Part shown: positions 17,005 through 27,793 of the stretch, one piece after another
Position numbering within the stretch: position 1 is the first letter of the stretch
Layout: every line of letters begins with the position of its first letter
From: Tellurirhabdus bombi
GTDB taxonomy: Bacteria > Bacteroidota > Bacteroidia > Cytophagales > Spirosomataceae
Length of the DNA: 64,000 bases
Reading direction: 5' to 3'
Assembly: GCF_021484805.1 (NCBI RefSeq)
Contig: NZ_CP090557.1
Span: forward strand, 2,678,001-2,742,000
Position numbers and translations under genes: made by a program
Notes under the pieces: model-generated
Told to the model about the DNA's origin: nothing
The model's input: only the letters and a program-made list of their open reading frames with translations
Databases searched by the model: none

Positions 17005-18180
17005 TCAATTAGTAAACGTTGCTTCGCCAGCCATGGGGTCGGGGGAGCCATCCGGATCGTTTTTAACGGGACCTCGGGTAGGGATAGCCGCCCCTCGGAT
17101 ATATAACAAACCAGCGACGTGCGGAGCCGCCATTGACGTGCCCGACAGCGTGGCATACTGCCCATTCTTGTAGGTCGATCGAATCCGAACGCCATACGCA
17201 CAAATATCCACATCAGGACCGTAATTCGAAAACGAAGCAAACGTATCATTCTGATCCATAGCCGATACCGTAAATACGTTGGGATGATTGATGCTCGCCG
17301 GCGAATAGTCAGAAGCCGATTTGCTTTCATTGCCAGCCGCTATGGCGAACAGGATTCCTTTGTCGGCGGCAGCTTTGACAACACGCTCCAGAGAAGAAGA
17401 GTAGCCCTCGCCCCCAATGCTAATGTTTACCACATCGCCCGCTTTACCGTTTTGGTTTACATACGACACCGCCTGAATCATGGTGGATAACTTGCCTTCG
17501 CCTTCGTTATCCAGGATCTTCAACGCGACCAAGTTAGCCCCGGAAGCAACGCCCGTAATGCCAATGTTGTTGTTGAGCGCGCCAATAATCCCGGCAACGT
17601 GGGTGCCGTGGCCGTTTTCGTCTTCCACGGTTTTGCCCGTTACGTACGAGCGGCTTCGGTCCGTATCGATGTTCAGATCAGGGTGGTCTAGATCAACGCC
17701 GGTGTCCAAAACCCAGACCGTCTTGCCTTTCTGGATGTCGCCCCGACCGTAGCCCGTTGCTTTCACATTCCACGAAAGCGTAGTTGTTGCCTGAAGATCG
17801 ACGCAACTACAAAGCGATATAATTCGGTCGGGCTCAACCAGTTCGACACTGGGGTCCTGGCGCAATTCAGCAGCCTGATCTTTATTAATATGGGCAACAA
17901 ATGCGGTCTTTTCGGCAGAAAATAATATTTCTGGCTGGGCTGCCTCAATGGCGTGGCTCGTCAGAAAACGCTGCACGGCCGAACCTACCCGCGCATTCGG
18001 GTCCGTGGTGGCTGGCAGCGTTTCGGCAGGTTTGTAGGTAACGATATAAGAATCTTCGATGATCGCGCCGTTGCGGGACGAAGCTCTGACCAGACAGTCG
18101 GCGGGTTCAATGTCTTTGTCTGATTGGCAACCGATGGAGCCAGCTATCAACAGGGTTGTGAACGCAGAAAAAAAGCGCAT
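17005..18180 (-). CDS. Lipoprotein subtilisin-like serine protease (S8)
   Basis: A 391-residue exported peptidase. The lipobox IAGSIGC gives lipidated Cys18. Residues ~40-125 resemble an inhibitor I9 propeptide (SYIVTYKP...VELVEPDR). The catalytic triad is D159 (VLDTG), H191 (NGHGTH) and S349 (GTSMAAP), with oxyanion N284 (AAGN). This layout follows the proteinase K-type branch. The C-terminal 30 residues are short and disordered-looking, and I see no type 9 sorting domain. It is transcribed alone. Confidence 0.93.
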   Translation of the reverse strand: MRFFSAFTTLLIAGSIGCQSDKDIEPADCLVRASSRNGAIIEDSYIVTYKPAETLPATTDPNARVGSAVQRFLTSHAIEAAQPEILFSAEKTAFVAHINKDQAAELRQDPSVELVEPDRIISLCSCVDLQATTTLSWNVKATGYGRGDIQKGKTVWVLDTGVDLDHPDLNIDTDRSRSYVTGKTVEDENGHGTHVAGIIGALNNNIGITGVASGANLVALKILDNEGEGKLSTMIQAVSYVNQNGKAGDVVNISIGGEGYSSSLERVVKAAADKGILFAIAAGNESKSASDYSPASINHPNVFTVSAMDQNDTFASFSNYGPDVDICAYGVRIRSTYKNGQYATLSGTSMAAPHVAGLLYIRGAAIPTRGPVKNDPDGSPDPMAGEATFTN

Positions 18181-18466
18181 ACGGTAGTTTAACGTTATGT
18201 CAGAAAGCAGTAAGTGAACCGTAGCGGTTGGTCATAGAGTCCGTTTAATGGTAGCAGAACACAGATTAATAACGATTTTCGGATCAGAATAATTTCGGAA
18301 TAATCTAAAGAAAAAGGCACGAACTCAGCCAGAAACAAGCAGGTCAGCGCTCAGTATAGATGACTGAGTTTTGTGTGGTTTTGTTGCAAAAACACGGTCT
18401 AGATTTTTTCGGAATATGAGCGAAAGAAGCGAATGAGTTTTTACTAGCTTCCTCAGATAGAAGGAT

Positions 18467-18907
18467 TTAAATAGCTACGTGCGAATCGCTTTTGTTACTA
18501 AACTGTCTCTTCAGCTGATATTCCGTAATTGGTATTACAGAAATAGAAGCAACTGTCAAAAACGCACTGCATACATAGAAAGACTCTATTCCGCCAATTA
18601 CAAAATAGGAGAGGACTTCAAAGAAAACAAATACAATAGCGAGTTTAAACTGCAATTCAGCGCTAAACCGGTTTGCCTCTTTCCAGGCGGCCTCGTTTTT
18701 CATAGAAGCCCTGGTTCTATACCCTACGAAAGCATTAATCTTTGCGGGTTGCTTTTTTTTGAAATATACAGCCATAGCTAAAATTGGCAAAGCAAGAAGA
18801 AGATGGCCGACCAGAATCATTAGCGTAATAAGGGATGTCTTGAATTTAGGTTGGTTTAAAATAAGTAATTCGCAGGACATATCCTTCAGTAACGTTACCG
18901 AACACAT
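18467..18907 (-). CDS. SdpI/YhfL-family membrane protein
   Basis: A 146-residue protein with three or four hydrophobic helices. GYRTRASMKNEAAWKEANRFSAEL matches the conserved G-x-R-T...N-x2-W-x2-(A/T)-(H/N) segment of the SdpI family, whose Bacillus member gives immunity to the SdpC toxin. No SdpC-like toxin is near. The start is uncertain: ATG at 18907 is used, ATG at 18880 is equally possible, and a TTG at 18931 exists. It stands alone between the protease and leuS. Confidence 0.6.
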   Translation of the reverse strand: MCSVTLLKDMSCELLILNQPKFKTSLITLMILVGHLLLALPILAMAVYFKKKQPAKINAFVGYRTRASMKNEAAWKEANRFSAELQFKLAIVFVFFEVLSYFVIGGIESFYVCSAFLTVASISVIPITEYQLKRQFSNKSDSHVAI

Positions 18908-19081
18908 TTTCAGCCGTTCGAAAAAGAACAATCGTCTTAGTAAAGGGCAGGCTAATCCGTAATAATCTCCTATTTTTGCGTCGAAATTAGATTTTGTTGC
19001 TTCGGTGATTCAGTTCGTCAGCTCCTTGCTGTGAAGTTGGATTTGCTTCAGAAGCGCTTCGATAGATAAAGACGACGTATC

Positions 19082-21925
19082 ATGTCCGGTTACAACCGCA
19101 AGTTCGAGTACGACCATAAGAAAATTGAAAAAGACTGGCAGCAGTTCTGGGAAACCAACAAAACGTATCAGGTTGAGAGACTATCCGATAAGCCGAAGTT
19201 CTACGTGTTGGATATGTTCCCGTACCCATCGGGAGCGGGCCTGCACGTTGGGCATCCGCTGGGGTACATTGCATCCGACATTTACAGCCGTTACAAGCGC
19301 CTGAAAGGATTCAACGTACTGCACCCGATGGGCTTCGATTCGTTCGGCTTACCGGCAGAGCAATATGCGATCCAGACGGGCCAGCACCCGGCCATTACGA
19401 CGGAACAGAACATCACGCGCTACATCGAGCAATTGAAAAATATTGGCTTCAGTTATGACTGGAGCGGTCCATCGCAAGGTCGGGAAGTACGCACCTCCGA
19501 TCCTAGCTACTACAAGTGGACGCAGTGGATTTTCATGGAGCTGTTCCGCAGCTGGTACAACAAAGAAACCGACCAGGCAGAACCGATTGAAACCCTGATC
19601 GAAAAATTCGAAGCGGCTGGAACTGAAGGAGTTCAGACGGTAGCAGATGAAGATGTATTGTCGTTTACCGCCGCCGAATGGAAGGCCAAATCGGAGCGGG
19701 AAAAGTATGAAATTACGCTGCAATACCGCCTGACTTACGTGGCCGATGCCGTTGTGAACTGGTGCGCCGCGCTGGGAACGGTACTGGCCAACGATGAGGT
19801 TAAAGACGGTGTTTCGGAGCGGGGCGGCTATCCGGTGGAGCAGAAAAAAATGCGCCAGTGGATGATGCGTATCACCGCCTATGCCGACCGTTTGCTGCGT
19901 GGGCTGGATACCATCGACTGGTCGGAATCCATCAAGGAGCAGCAGCGCAACTGGATTGGTAAATCGACCGGCGCGGAAGTAAGCTTTCAGATTGAACACC
20001 GCGTTGAACGCATCAAAGTGTTTACAACGCGACTGGATACCATTTTTGGCGTGTCGTTTATGGTACTGGCACCCGAGCACGAACTGGTGGCCGAACTGAC
20101 CACGCTGGAGCAGAAAGCCGACGTTGACGCCTACGTAACGGCGGCCAAAATGCGTTCTGAGCGCGACCGGATGGCCGACGCGAAAACCGTTTCGGGCGTG
20201 TTTACGGGCAGCTACTGCATCAATCCGTTTAACGGAGAACGTGTCCCGATTTATCTGGCCGACTACGTGCTGGCAGGATACGGCACCGGCGCGGTGATGG
20301 CCGTTCCATCGGGTGACCAGCGCGACTGGGCGTTTGCTACCCACTTTAATTTGCCGATCATTCCTATTCTGGATGCACAGAAAGATATTGACAAACAGGC
20401 GGATAACACCAAAGAAGGACGCTATGTCAATTCTGGTTTTGTCAACGGACTGACCTACAAGGAAGCCTTGCCCGTGTTGGTGCAGTACCTGGAAGAACAC
20501 GGTATCGGGAAAGCCAAGATCAACTTCCGGATGCGCGATGCGGTGTTCAGCCGCCAGCGGTACTGGGGTGAGCCGGTGCCGGTTTATTTCAAGGATAACT
20601 TACCGTATTTGCTGGACGAAAGCGAGTTGCCGCTGGAATTGCCTGCCGTAGACAAATATTTGCCGACTGAAACGGGTGAGCCACCCCTGGGTCGGGCGGA
20701 AGACTGGAAATACAAAGGAGAACACGAGTATGAACTGAGCACCATGCCAGGCTGGGCGGGATCGAGTTGGTACTGGTATCGCTACATGAGTCCGGCCAAT
20801 AACGAAGCCTTTGCCGACAAAGCAGCCATCGATTACTGGCGTAGTGTAGACTTGTACGTAGGCGGTTCGGAGCACGCAACGGGACACCTGCTGTACAGCC
20901 GTTTCTGGAACAAATTCCTGAAAGACCGGGGCTACGTGCCGGAAGAAGAGCCGTTCAAGAAGCTGGTAAACCAGGGTATGATTTTGGGCCGGTCGAATTT
21001 TGTGTACCGTCTGAAAGAGTCTTTAGGCGAAGGAAAAACGCCGATTTTTGTCAGCAATGGCTTGAAAAGCCAGTACGAGACGACACCTTTGCACGTTGAT
21101 GTTAACATTGTCGATAACGATGTGCTTGATGTTGAGACGTTCAAAAAGACGCGTCCCGACATTGCCGAAGGTGCTGAATTCATTCTGGAAGACGGCAAAT
21201 ACGTCTGCGGGACAGAAGTCGAAAAGATGTCCAAGTCGAAGTTCAACGTGGTGAACCCGGATGTGGTGGTGGAACGCTACGGCGCCGATACGCTGCGCTT
21301 GTACGAAATGTTCCTCGGGCCGCTAACCGACGCCAAGCCGTGGAATACCAACGGCATCGACGGCGTTTTCCGCTTCCTAAAAAAATTCTGGCGTTTGTTT
21401 GCTGATGAGCCGTCCGAAGCGCGGCCTGGGCAGTGGCTGGTTACCGACGAGGCTCCGACAGCCGCCGAACTGAAAGTGCTGCACAAAACGATCAAGAAAA
21501 TTGCCGACGACATTGAGGCGCTTTCGTTTAATACATCCGTGAGTGCGTTTATGGTGTGCGTAAATGAGCTATCGACGCTGAAATGCCATAAACGAGCCAT
21601 TTTGCAGGATCTGGTCATTCTGCTGGCTCCGTTCGCGCCGCACATCACCGAAGAGCTATGGGCTGCGCTCGGCAATGAGCCGGGTACGCTTTCTGAGGCA
21701 GCTTTCCCAACGTTTAACGCGGCGTATCTGGTCGAAGATTCAATCGACTACCCAGTACAGATTAACGGAAAAGTACGCGTTACGCTATCGATTCCAACCG
21801 ACCGTACGCCAGCGGATATTGAAAAGGAAGTGCTCGCAAACGAGGTGGTGCAGAAATGGCTGGACGGCAAACCGCCGAAAAAGATCATCGTCGTACCAAA
21901 AAAGATTGTGAACGTCGTTCTTTAA
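19082..21925 (+). CDS. leuS: Leucyl-tRNA synthetase
   Basis: A 947-residue class I aminoacyl-tRNA synthetase charging tRNA-Leu. HVGH (HIGH motif) is at residues 55-58, an editing CP1 domain follows ([26 protein letters not shown]), and KMSKS is at 715-719. The anticodon-binding helical domain and a C-terminal domain ending [14 protein letters not shown] complete it. The length suits the long Bacteroidota form with an extra insertion near residues 155-190. Start ATG 19082; single gene with its own terminator. Confidence 0.98.
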   Translation: MSGYNRKFEYDHKKIEKDWQQFWETNKTYQVERLSDKPKFYVLDMFPYPSGAGLHVGHPLGYIASDIYSRYKRLKGFNVLHPMGFDSFGLPAEQYAIQTGQHPAITTEQNITRYIEQLKNIGFSYDWSGPSQGREVRTSDPSYYKWTQWIFMELFRSWYNKETDQAEPIETLIEKFEAAGTEGVQTVADEDVLSFTAAEWKAKSEREKYEITLQYRLTYVADAVVNWCAALGTVLANDEVKDGVSERGGYPVEQKKMRQWMMRITAYADRLLRGLDTIDWSESIKEQQRNWIGKSTGAEVSFQIEHRVERIKVFTTRLDTIFGVSFMVLAPEHELVAELTTLEQKADVDAYVTAAKMRSERDRMADAKTVSGVFTGSYCINPFNGERVPIYLADYVLAGYGTGAVMAVPSGDQRDWAFATHFNLPIIPILDAQKDIDKQADNTKEGRYVNSGFVNGLTYKEALPVLVQYLEEHGIGKAKINFRMRDAVFSRQRYWGEPVPVYFKDNLPYLLDESELPLELPAVDKYLPTETGEPPLGRAEDWKYKGEHEYELSTMPGWAGSSWYWYRYMSPANNEAFADKAAIDYWRSVDLYVGGSEHATGHLLYSRFWNKFLKDRGYVPEEEPFKKLVNQGMILGRSNFVYRLKESLGEGKTPIFVSNGLKSQYETTPLHVDVNIVDNDVLDVETFKKTRPDIAEGAEFILEDGKYVCGTEVEKMSKSKFNVVNPDVVVERYGADTLRLYEMFLGPLTDAKPWNTNGIDGVFRFLKKFWRLFADEPSEARPGQWLVTDEAPTAAELKVLHKTIKKIADDIEALSFNTSVSAFMVCVNELSTLKCHKRAILQDLVILLAPFAPHITEELWAALGNEPGTLSEAAFPTFNAAYLVEDSIDYPVQINGKVRVTLSIPTDRTPADIEKEVLANEVVQKWLDGKPPKKIIVVPKKIVNVVL

Positions 21926-21932
21926 GTCAACG

Positions 21933-21961
21933 AAAAGCCTCCCAACCGGGGGGCTTTTTTG
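21933..21961. terminator. Terminator after leuS
   Basis: AAAAGCCTCCC / GGGGGGCTTTT (11-bp stem, one T-G wobble, AACC loop) followed by T residues. It separates convergent leuS and the DUF1345 gene. Confidence 0.87.
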
Positions 21962-22621
21962 TTAGGTCTGAAGCAAGCCCGAAAGTGTATTGATGCTCAG
22001 CGCAATGATAACCGCATTGAAAACAAAGGCTAAAATTCCGTGCAAAAGCGCCAGCCGCCGAATGGGCTTGGAACTAATCGCTACGTCGGAGACCTGACTG
22101 GTCATGCCAATAATAAAGGAAAAATAGGCAAAATCGAGGTAGTCGGGTTCTTCATCGCCGGGAAATTCCAGTCCTTTAGCCAATTGACCAGCTTCACGGT
22201 CGTAGTAAAGATGGGCGTACCGAATGGTGAAAATCGTATGCACCAGACTCCAGGACGAAATAATGGCGAGTATGCAAAGAAAACTGTGCCGGGATAGCTC
22301 ACTCATATTCTGGCTTTTACTCAGCAGCCCAATGACCGCAAACAAACTGCTGAAGGCCGCCACTAGCACAAACAGGAAAATCAGGGTTCGGCTGGAGTCC
22401 TGCATCTGGTAGAACGAGCGAATGTGGAGCGGATGAGCCAGAAACAGAGCTGTCCAGGTTAAAAGCAGCGAGGTCAGCGAAAAGCCCAGCCAGGTGATCA
22501 CCAGCCGCGTTGGCATAGCGAACGAATTCGGCAGAAAGCCAAAAACGCCCACCGCCACTGCCAGCGCGATAAAGAGCCGATGGTGTGAATCCAGCCGACT
22601 GATTGATTGAAGGAGTTTCAT
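21962..22621 (-). CDS. DUF1345 membrane protein
   Basis: A 219-residue protein with five or six predicted helices. The region HTIFTIRYAHLYYDREAG...GLEFPGDEEPDYLDFAYFSFIIGMTSQVSDV is diagnostic of DUF1345, which includes a short stretch resembling ion-channel selectivity regions. The function of the family is unknown. ATG at 22621; it follows the 22646-24034 gene by 24 bp on the same strand and may share its transcript. Confidence 0.85.
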   Translation of the reverse strand: MKLLQSISRLDSHHRLFIALAVAVGVFGFLPNSFAMPTRLVITWLGFSLTSLLLTWTALFLAHPLHIRSFYQMQDSSRTLIFLFVLVAAFSSLFAVIGLLSKSQNMSELSRHSFLCILAIISSWSLVHTIFTIRYAHLYYDREAGQLAKGLEFPGDEEPDYLDFAYFSFIIGMTSQVSDVAISSKPIRRLALLHGILAFVFNAVIIALSINTLSGLLQT

Positions 22622-22645
22622 GCAAATGCGTTAGACAAATAAGGG

Positions 22646-24034
22646 CTATTGCAGGGATTCACTCCATTGCAGCATGGCCGGATACAAATCAGCCGCCGTT
22701 TGACCTTGTTTACGCTGGCTGTATAACTCCTGTAGCTTTTGATTAAATTCCCGGAATCGAATAAATTTCCGATGGTCCACCATGAGGTTTTCGCGGTCTT
22801 TATTTATCGTTTCGGAGACGTTTTTGGGGTAGTTTTCTCGGACATACAGGCAGTAAAGCGCGTGGGTCATGTATTCGTTGAAGACATCATACGCTCCGTT
22901 GTAATGGTCCGCCGGGCCACCTTTGGCCGCCCATTTGGCCCGGTCACCGAACACCCGATTGATGTCTTTCTGGTGTTTGTCCGACATCGGATTGACGTAA
23001 TTATGGTCAATTTCGGTAAAAACCACGCCCGATAAGGACGCCTGCTGGGTCAATTCGTCAGCTTTATTTTTATCCATTACTTCAGAACCACATACAAACA
23101 TGATGCACTCCTGATAATCGTCGGTTAAATAATAGCGTGTGCTATGGTTGTTTCCGGTCAGAGGCGAGTAAACCGTTTTGTAACAGTCGTACCGGTTAGG
23201 GTACTCTTTTTCAATCCATTGCCACATCTTTTCCATTGGCATAAGCTGCTTCGTCCGGGCGATGGATTGTTGGTAGTAAGCTTCGTTTTCGGCAAAAAAA
23301 GCGGGGAATTTACTGGTATTGGCAAAATCCTGCATCAAAGGAAGAAGCGGCGCGATGGCCCCCGAGGTTTTGTAAATCGTTCCGTCAACGATACGCCCCT
23401 GCTGTATATCGTACGCATTCGCATCCTGAACCAAATTGAAATAAAGGTCGGAGCTTTTCGCTAACATGGAATCCAGTTTTTTAATGAACGCGTGGTTTTG
23501 GTAAGGCGCGAAGCGAGTCATTACTTTCTGGTAGTACGGCCCACTTTTGTGAATCATGTCGCGGTCTTTCTGCCCGGTAGGCGTCAGGGCAATGCTCAAA
23601 TGCATCAGTTCCTGGACGGGTGGAATGGCAACCAGTGCTTTCTTCCGATGGGCGGCCTTGTAAGCTTCTGAAAAAGTAGGTACCAGGTTGATATAATGCA
23701 CCTGAACCGTGACCGTATCTTTCCCGTCGGTAATACGTACCCGCTCATACTCAGCCCCCCGGTAAGATACCTGTATTGAATCCGTCTGGACCTTGATCAA
23801 AATTGGATTTTTCCAGCCTGACAATTCACTGGATGTAGTCGCGTTCATTCTGACGTTGAGCCGTTTACCTTCTTCTTTGGCTAGATCGCTGAACTGCACC
23901 CGTTCGTCAAAACCGTAGAAAGTCGAGGATACCTGAACCTTTTTGTCAGTAGTTTTTAAGGTAGGAATAGCCTGAGCCAGTAAAACGCCCGACGATGAGG
24001 CGAAGAGAGACAATAAGGCAAAGGTTGCTTTCAT
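22646..24034 (-). CDS. Exported DUF4932-like protein, possible metallopeptidase
   Basis: A 462-residue exported protein with signal peptide MKATFALLSLFASSSGVLLAQA. The C-terminal half has EIDHNYVNP near residue 336 and FNEYMTHAL near 388. The His/Glu spacing suggests a zinc site, and the overall pattern recalls DUF4932 proteins of Bacteroidota. Catalytic activity is inference only. Residues 20-120 look like a beta-rich domain. ATG at 24034 is clear. Confidence 0.65.
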   Translation of the reverse strand: MKATFALLSLFASSSGVLLAQAIPTLKTTDKKVQVSSTFYGFDERVQFSDLAKEEGKRLNVRMNATTSSELSGWKNPILIKVQTDSIQVSYRGAEYERVRITDGKDTVTVQVHYINLVPTFSEAYKAAHRKKALVAIPPVQELMHLSIALTPTGQKDRDMIHKSGPYYQKVMTRFAPYQNHAFIKKLDSMLAKSSDLYFNLVQDANAYDIQQGRIVDGTIYKTSGAIAPLLPLMQDFANTSKFPAFFAENEAYYQQSIARTKQLMPMEKMWQWIEKEYPNRYDCYKTVYSPLTGNNHSTRYYLTDDYQECIMFVCGSEVMDKNKADELTQQASLSGVVFTEIDHNYVNPMSDKHQKDINRVFGDRAKWAAKGGPADHYNGAYDVFNEYMTHALYCLYVRENYPKNVSETINKDRENLMVDHRKFIRFREFNQKLQELYSQRKQGQTAADLYPAMLQWSESLQ

Positions 24035-24104
24035 TCGAGTCGTGAATTGAATTAAGTATTCTTAAATATACCAAAAGAACCCAATTGCAAACCCGCGTGC
24101 GATT

Positions 24105-24112
24105 TACCTTTG
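24105..24112 (+). promoter_or_regulatory. Bacteroidota -7 promoter element for the GDPD gene
   Basis: TACCTTTG matches TAnnTTTG, 21 bp before the chosen ATG. A TTG at 24085-24087 lies 17 bp upstream, slightly closer than usual for a -33 element. Confidence 0.5.
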
Positions 24113-24132
24113 TGGGATTAATTAATCAGTTT

Positions 24133-25008
24133 ATGAAAAAGTTTAGTATTGTTTGGGCCGTTATCATTCTTTTGGCGGGTTGCAGCCCCAAAACGGTGCG
24201 GACGGCCTACCGCGTCCCGAAAAATGGGCTATCGCAGTTCTTTCGGTATGAGCCGGGGAAAACGCCGATGATTAGCGCCCACCGGGGCGGAGGGGATATT
24301 AAAGGTTATCCCGAAAATTGCATCGAATCGTTTCAGTACCTGGCCGACCGGATGCCCACCATCATCGAGTGCGATATTTCGCTGACGAAAGACAGTGTGC
24401 TGATGATGATGCACGACAACAGCCTGGAGCGGACGACCACGGGCAAAGGGAAGCTAAATGAGGTGAGGTGGGAATACTGCAAAACGTTGAATCTGGAAGA
24501 TAATCAGGGCAACTTAACCAAGTTCAAAATTCCAACGCTGGAAGAGGTATTGCGGTGGGGGAAAGGCAAAGTAGTGTTTACGCTGGACGTGAAACGCACG
24601 GTTCCTTTCGAAAAAGTGGTCGATATGATTCACAAAACGGGTGCCACCGATTACGCGGCGGTAATTACGTATAATGCTACCGATGCCGCGAAACTGCATC
24701 GCCTCGATCCGGCGTTGATGCTATCCGTAGGCATTATGAAACAAGCGGATTATGAGCGTCTGCGTGAATTAGGAATTCCTGATAATCGGATGATTGCCTT
24801 TGTTGGCACAAAAGAAGCGAACCCGGACCTGTATCGTTTTTTGCACGAAAAAGGCATTTCGTGCATTCTGGGAACACTCGGCAACCTGGACAAACAGGCC
24901 GCAGCCAAAGGCGACCAGCTATACCGGCAATACGCTAAAAACGGCGCGGATATTATGTCAACCGACCGACCATTGGAACTTTGGGAAGCCGTTAAAGAAA
25001 CGAAGTAA
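24133..25008 (+). CDS. Glycerophosphodiester phosphodiesterase lipoprotein
   Basis: A 291-residue GDPD-family enzyme that hydrolyses glycerophosphodiesters to glycerol-3-phosphate and an alcohol, probably tethered in the periplasm. The signal and lipobox are IILLAGC. Catalytic motifs are SAHRGGG...GYPENCIESFQ, ECDISLTKD and MMHDNSLERTT, all near the N terminus as expected. An upstream TTG would add 16 residues lying before the promoter-like element, so the ATG at 24133 is chosen. It is monocistronic, closed by a hairpin. Confidence 0.92.
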   Translation: MKKFSIVWAVIILLAGCSPKTVRTAYRVPKNGLSQFFRYEPGKTPMISAHRGGGDIKGYPENCIESFQYLADRMPTIIECDISLTKDSVLMMMHDNSLERTTTGKGKLNEVRWEYCKTLNLEDNQGNLTKFKIPTLEEVLRWGKGKVVFTLDVKRTVPFEKVVDMIHKTGATDYAAVITYNATDAAKLHRLDPALMLSVGIMKQADYERLRELGIPDNRMIAFVGTKEANPDLYRFLHEKGISCILGTLGNLDKQAAAKGDQLYRQYAKNGADIMSTDRPLELWEAVKETK

Positions 25009-25010
25009 AC

Positions 25011-25049
25011 TTATCCAGACTGGCACTGCAACAGCGCCAGTCTGGATAA
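25011..25049. terminator. Hairpin between the GDPD and M42 genes
   Basis: A perfect 14-bp stem TTATCCAGACTGGC / GCCAGTCTGGATAA with an 11-nt loop lies between convergent genes. No long T run follows, so termination is likely but not certain. Confidence 0.7.
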
Positions 25050-25054
25050 ATCAT

Positions 25055-26125
25055 TTATTTGATGTACCGGAAATCTTCGTTGCCTTTCAGCGTAAGCAAT
25101 GTTTCGTACATGAGGTGAATCACCGATTGCACGTCATCGATATGAACCGTTTCCACAGTCGTATGCATGTACTTGAGCGGTAGCGAAATCAGGGCCGAAG
25201 CGATGCCTTCTGTTGCGTAGGCAAAGGCGTCCGTATCGGTTCCGGTCGAACGACTAACAGCTTGCCGCTGGAACGGAATGTCCTTTTGCTCCGCCACGTC
25301 AATGATGAAATCGAGCACATTGTTCTGCACCGCCGGACCGTAGCACAGCACGGGACCACCGCCCGCTTTTAGGTCGCCTTGTTCTTTTTTGTCGTATTTT
25401 GGGGATTGCGTATCGTGCGTAACGTCCGTACAAATCGCCAGATCTGGTTTCAGGCGGCGGGCAATCATCTCGGCACCCCGCAAACCAATTTCTTCCTGTA
25501 CCGCATTGACGACGTATAGCGTAAACGGCAGTTCAACGTTATTTTCTTTCAGTTGCCGGGCTACTTCCGCAATCATAAAGCCTCCCATGCGGTTGTCGAG
25601 CGCCCGCCCCACGTAATAGCGGTTGTTCATCTCGAACAGACCATCGACAAACGTGCAGACAGTGCCCACGTGAATACCCATGTCGATAACTTCCTGCTTC
25701 GTATGAGCACCCACATCAATAAAGAGGTCGGTAACTTTGGGCGCCGTGTCCTTAGCCAAATCGCGGACGTGGATGGCTGGCCAGCCAAAAACACCCGTTA
25801 CAACGCCTTTTTTGGTGTGTAGGTTAACGCGCATGGACGGAGCAATGACGGCATCCGAACCGCCGTTGCGGCGCACGAAAATGTAGCCATTATCGTCGAT
25901 ATAATTAACAAACCACGAAATTTCGTCGGAATGTGCTTCGATAACAACCTTGTAATCTTTGCCGGGATTGATGACGCCGACGGCGGTACCGTAGACATCG
26001 ACAATGTGCTCATCGATATAAGGTTTCAGATAATCCAGCCAGATTTGCTGTCCCGACGACTCGAAGCCGGTGGGAGAGGCATTATTGAGGTATTTGTAGA
26101 GAAATGTTTTGCTTTGTTCGTTCAT
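25055..26125 (-). CDS. M42-family metallopeptidase (glutamyl aminopeptidase-like)
   Basis: A 356-residue cytoplasmic aminopeptidase. Metal ligands and catalytic residues are visible: H65 (EAHSDEI), D177 (GRALDNR), E211/E212 (QEEIGLRG), D234 (CTDVTHD) and a His in LKYMHTTVE near 320. Proteins of the family form tetrahedral shells and trim peptides; some are annotated as endoglucanase by history, but no glycoside hydrolase motif is present. ATG at 26125. Confidence 0.93.
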   Translation of the reverse strand: MNEQSKTFLYKYLNNASPTGFESSGQQIWLDYLKPYIDEHIVDVYGTAVGVINPGKDYKVVIEAHSDEISWFVNYIDDNGYIFVRRNGGSDAVIAPSMRVNLHTKKGVVTGVFGWPAIHVRDLAKDTAPKVTDLFIDVGAHTKQEVIDMGIHVGTVCTFVDGLFEMNNRYYVGRALDNRMGGFMIAEVARQLKENNVELPFTLYVVNAVQEEIGLRGAEMIARRLKPDLAICTDVTHDTQSPKYDKKEQGDLKAGGGPVLCYGPAVQNNVLDFIIDVAEQKDIPFQRQAVSRSTGTDTDAFAYATEGIASALISLPLKYMHTTVETVHIDDVQSVIHLMYETLLTLKGNEDFRYIK

Positions 26126-26182
26126 CGTACGCTAAAAAGAATTTAACAAGTAAAATTGAACTGTCTGTTAAGACTGGTTTTA

Positions 26183-27739
26183 TCACAACGGAATGTTACC
26201 GTGCTTTTTCTTGGGTAAGGTGGCCACTTTGTTTTCCAGCATTTGAAAGGCCCGAATAAGCTTATGTCGGGTCTGTTCCGGGTAGATTACTTCGTCGATG
26301 TAACCCCGATGCGCCGCGCGGTAAGGATTGGCAAACTTCTCCGTATAGTCCAATACTTTCTCCTGAAGTTTGGTCTGCGGATCCTCAGCTTCGGCAATCT
26401 CGCGTTTAAAAATGATCTCGGCGGCTCCGCTGGCGCCCATCACCGCAATTTCGGCCGTTGGCCAGGCATAGTTCAAATCGGCACCGATGTGTTTGGAGTT
26501 CATCACGTCATAAGCGCCGCCGTAGGCCTTGCGGGTAATCACGGTCACACGCGGAACGGTTGCCTCGCAAAAAGCGTAAAGCAATTTGGCCCCGTTGGTA
26601 ATGATGCCGTTCCATTCCTGGTCCGTGCCGGGCAGAAAACCGGGGACATCTTCCAGCACCAGCAGCGGAATGTTGAAGGAGTCGCAAAAGCGAACAAATC
26701 GGGCGGCTTTGGTACTGGCCTGAATATCGAGAACGCCCGCCAGAACGGCCGGTTGGTTCCCCACGATGCCAATGCTCCGACCCGCCAGACGCGCGAAGCC
26801 AACCACAATGTTTTCGGCAAAGGCTTTGTGAACCTCAAAAAAGCTGCCTTCATCAACCAATTCCTCAATCACCTCCCGCATGTCGTACGGCTGGTTCGGG
26901 TTTTCTGGAATGATGGTATTGAGGCCGGGGCGCGTTTCGTCCGTGGCTTCGTACGGCAGGCGGGGCGTATCGTCTTCGCAATTCTGCGGCACGTAACTCA
27001 GGAGCCGTTTGATGTATTGGATGCATTCTACCTCATTTGCGCAGGCAAAATGCGTCACGCCCGACTTGGTGCTATGCGTACTGGCACCGCCCAACTCTTC
27101 CGACGTAACGGTTTCGTGCGTGACTGTCTTGACCACATTCGGGCCTGTCACGAACATGTATGAAGTGTTTTCCACCATCAGAATAAAATCCGTGATGGCT
27201 GGGCTATAAACGGCACCGCCCGCGCAGGGACCCATCACCGCCGAAATTTGTGGAATCACACCCGAGGCCAGCGTATTGCGGTAAAAAATGTCGGCATAAC
27301 CCGCCAGCGAAAGAACGCCTTCCTGAATCCGGGCCCCTCCCGAATCGTTCAGGCCAATGACCGGAGCGCCGTTTTTCATGGCCAGATCCATGATTTTGCA
27401 AATCTTTTCGGCGTGGGTTTCCGATAGAGCGCCGCCAAAGACAGTAAAATCCTGTGCGAAGACGTAGACCAGCCGACCATTCACCGTTCCGTAGCCCGTC
27501 ACAACGCCGTCGCCCAGGTAATGTTCTTTGTCCAGCCCAAAATCCCGGGTTCGGTGCATGACAAACTTGCCGATTTCCTCAAACGAGCCTTCATCCACCA
27601 GCAAGGCAACGCGCTCCCGGGCGGTTAGCTTGCCTTTTTTATGTTGGGCATCAATGCGTTTTTGTCCACCGCCAATTTCAGCTTCAGCATTCTTACGGTC
27701 TAATTGTTCAGTTTTGGAAGGCTTCGTTTCAGGATTCAT
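26183..27739 (-). CDS. pccB: Acyl-CoA carboxylase carboxyltransferase (beta) subunit
   Basis: A 518-residue carboxyltransferase of the propionyl-CoA/methylmalonyl-CoA type. It has the two crotonase-like halves, with [13 protein letters not shown] and [12 protein letters not shown] in the first and [12 protein letters not shown] and [14 protein letters not shown] in the second. C-terminal KHGNIPL is typical of PccB. It lies 54 bp after a biotin-carrier gene on the same strand. No biotin carboxylase subunit is next to them, so the alpha partner must be encoded elsewhere, or the complex is a decarboxylase. Confidence 0.93.
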   Translation of the reverse strand: MNPETKPSKTEQLDRKNAEAEIGGGQKRIDAQHKKGKLTARERVALLVDEGSFEEIGKFVMHRTRDFGLDKEHYLGDGVVTGYGTVNGRLVYVFAQDFTVFGGALSETHAEKICKIMDLAMKNGAPVIGLNDSGGARIQEGVLSLAGYADIFYRNTLASGVIPQISAVMGPCAGGAVYSPAITDFILMVENTSYMFVTGPNVVKTVTHETVTSEELGGASTHSTKSGVTHFACANEVECIQYIKRLLSYVPQNCEDDTPRLPYEATDETRPGLNTIIPENPNQPYDMREVIEELVDEGSFFEVHKAFAENIVVGFARLAGRSIGIVGNQPAVLAGVLDIQASTKAARFVRFCDSFNIPLLVLEDVPGFLPGTDQEWNGIITNGAKLLYAFCEATVPRVTVITRKAYGGAYDVMNSKHIGADLNYAWPTAEIAVMGASGAAEIIFKREIAEAEDPQTKLQEKVLDYTEKFANPYRAAHRGYIDEVIYPEQTRHKLIRAFQMLENKVATLPKKKHGNIPL

Positions 27740-27793
27740 GCGGGGTTATGGGCGTATCTAGGACTATAAATAAATTATTTATGGGGCGTGATG

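Noticed and set aside
19349-20500. 383-codon open frame antisense to leuS
   Set aside because: Same reason: fully inside the leuS coding region and rich in His/Arg/Gln as expected of a shadow frame.
26243-27163. 306-codon open frame antisense to the carboxyltransferase gene
   Set aside because: It lies wholly opposite a strongly conserved gene and has no recognisable domain; long shadows are expected in this codon usage.
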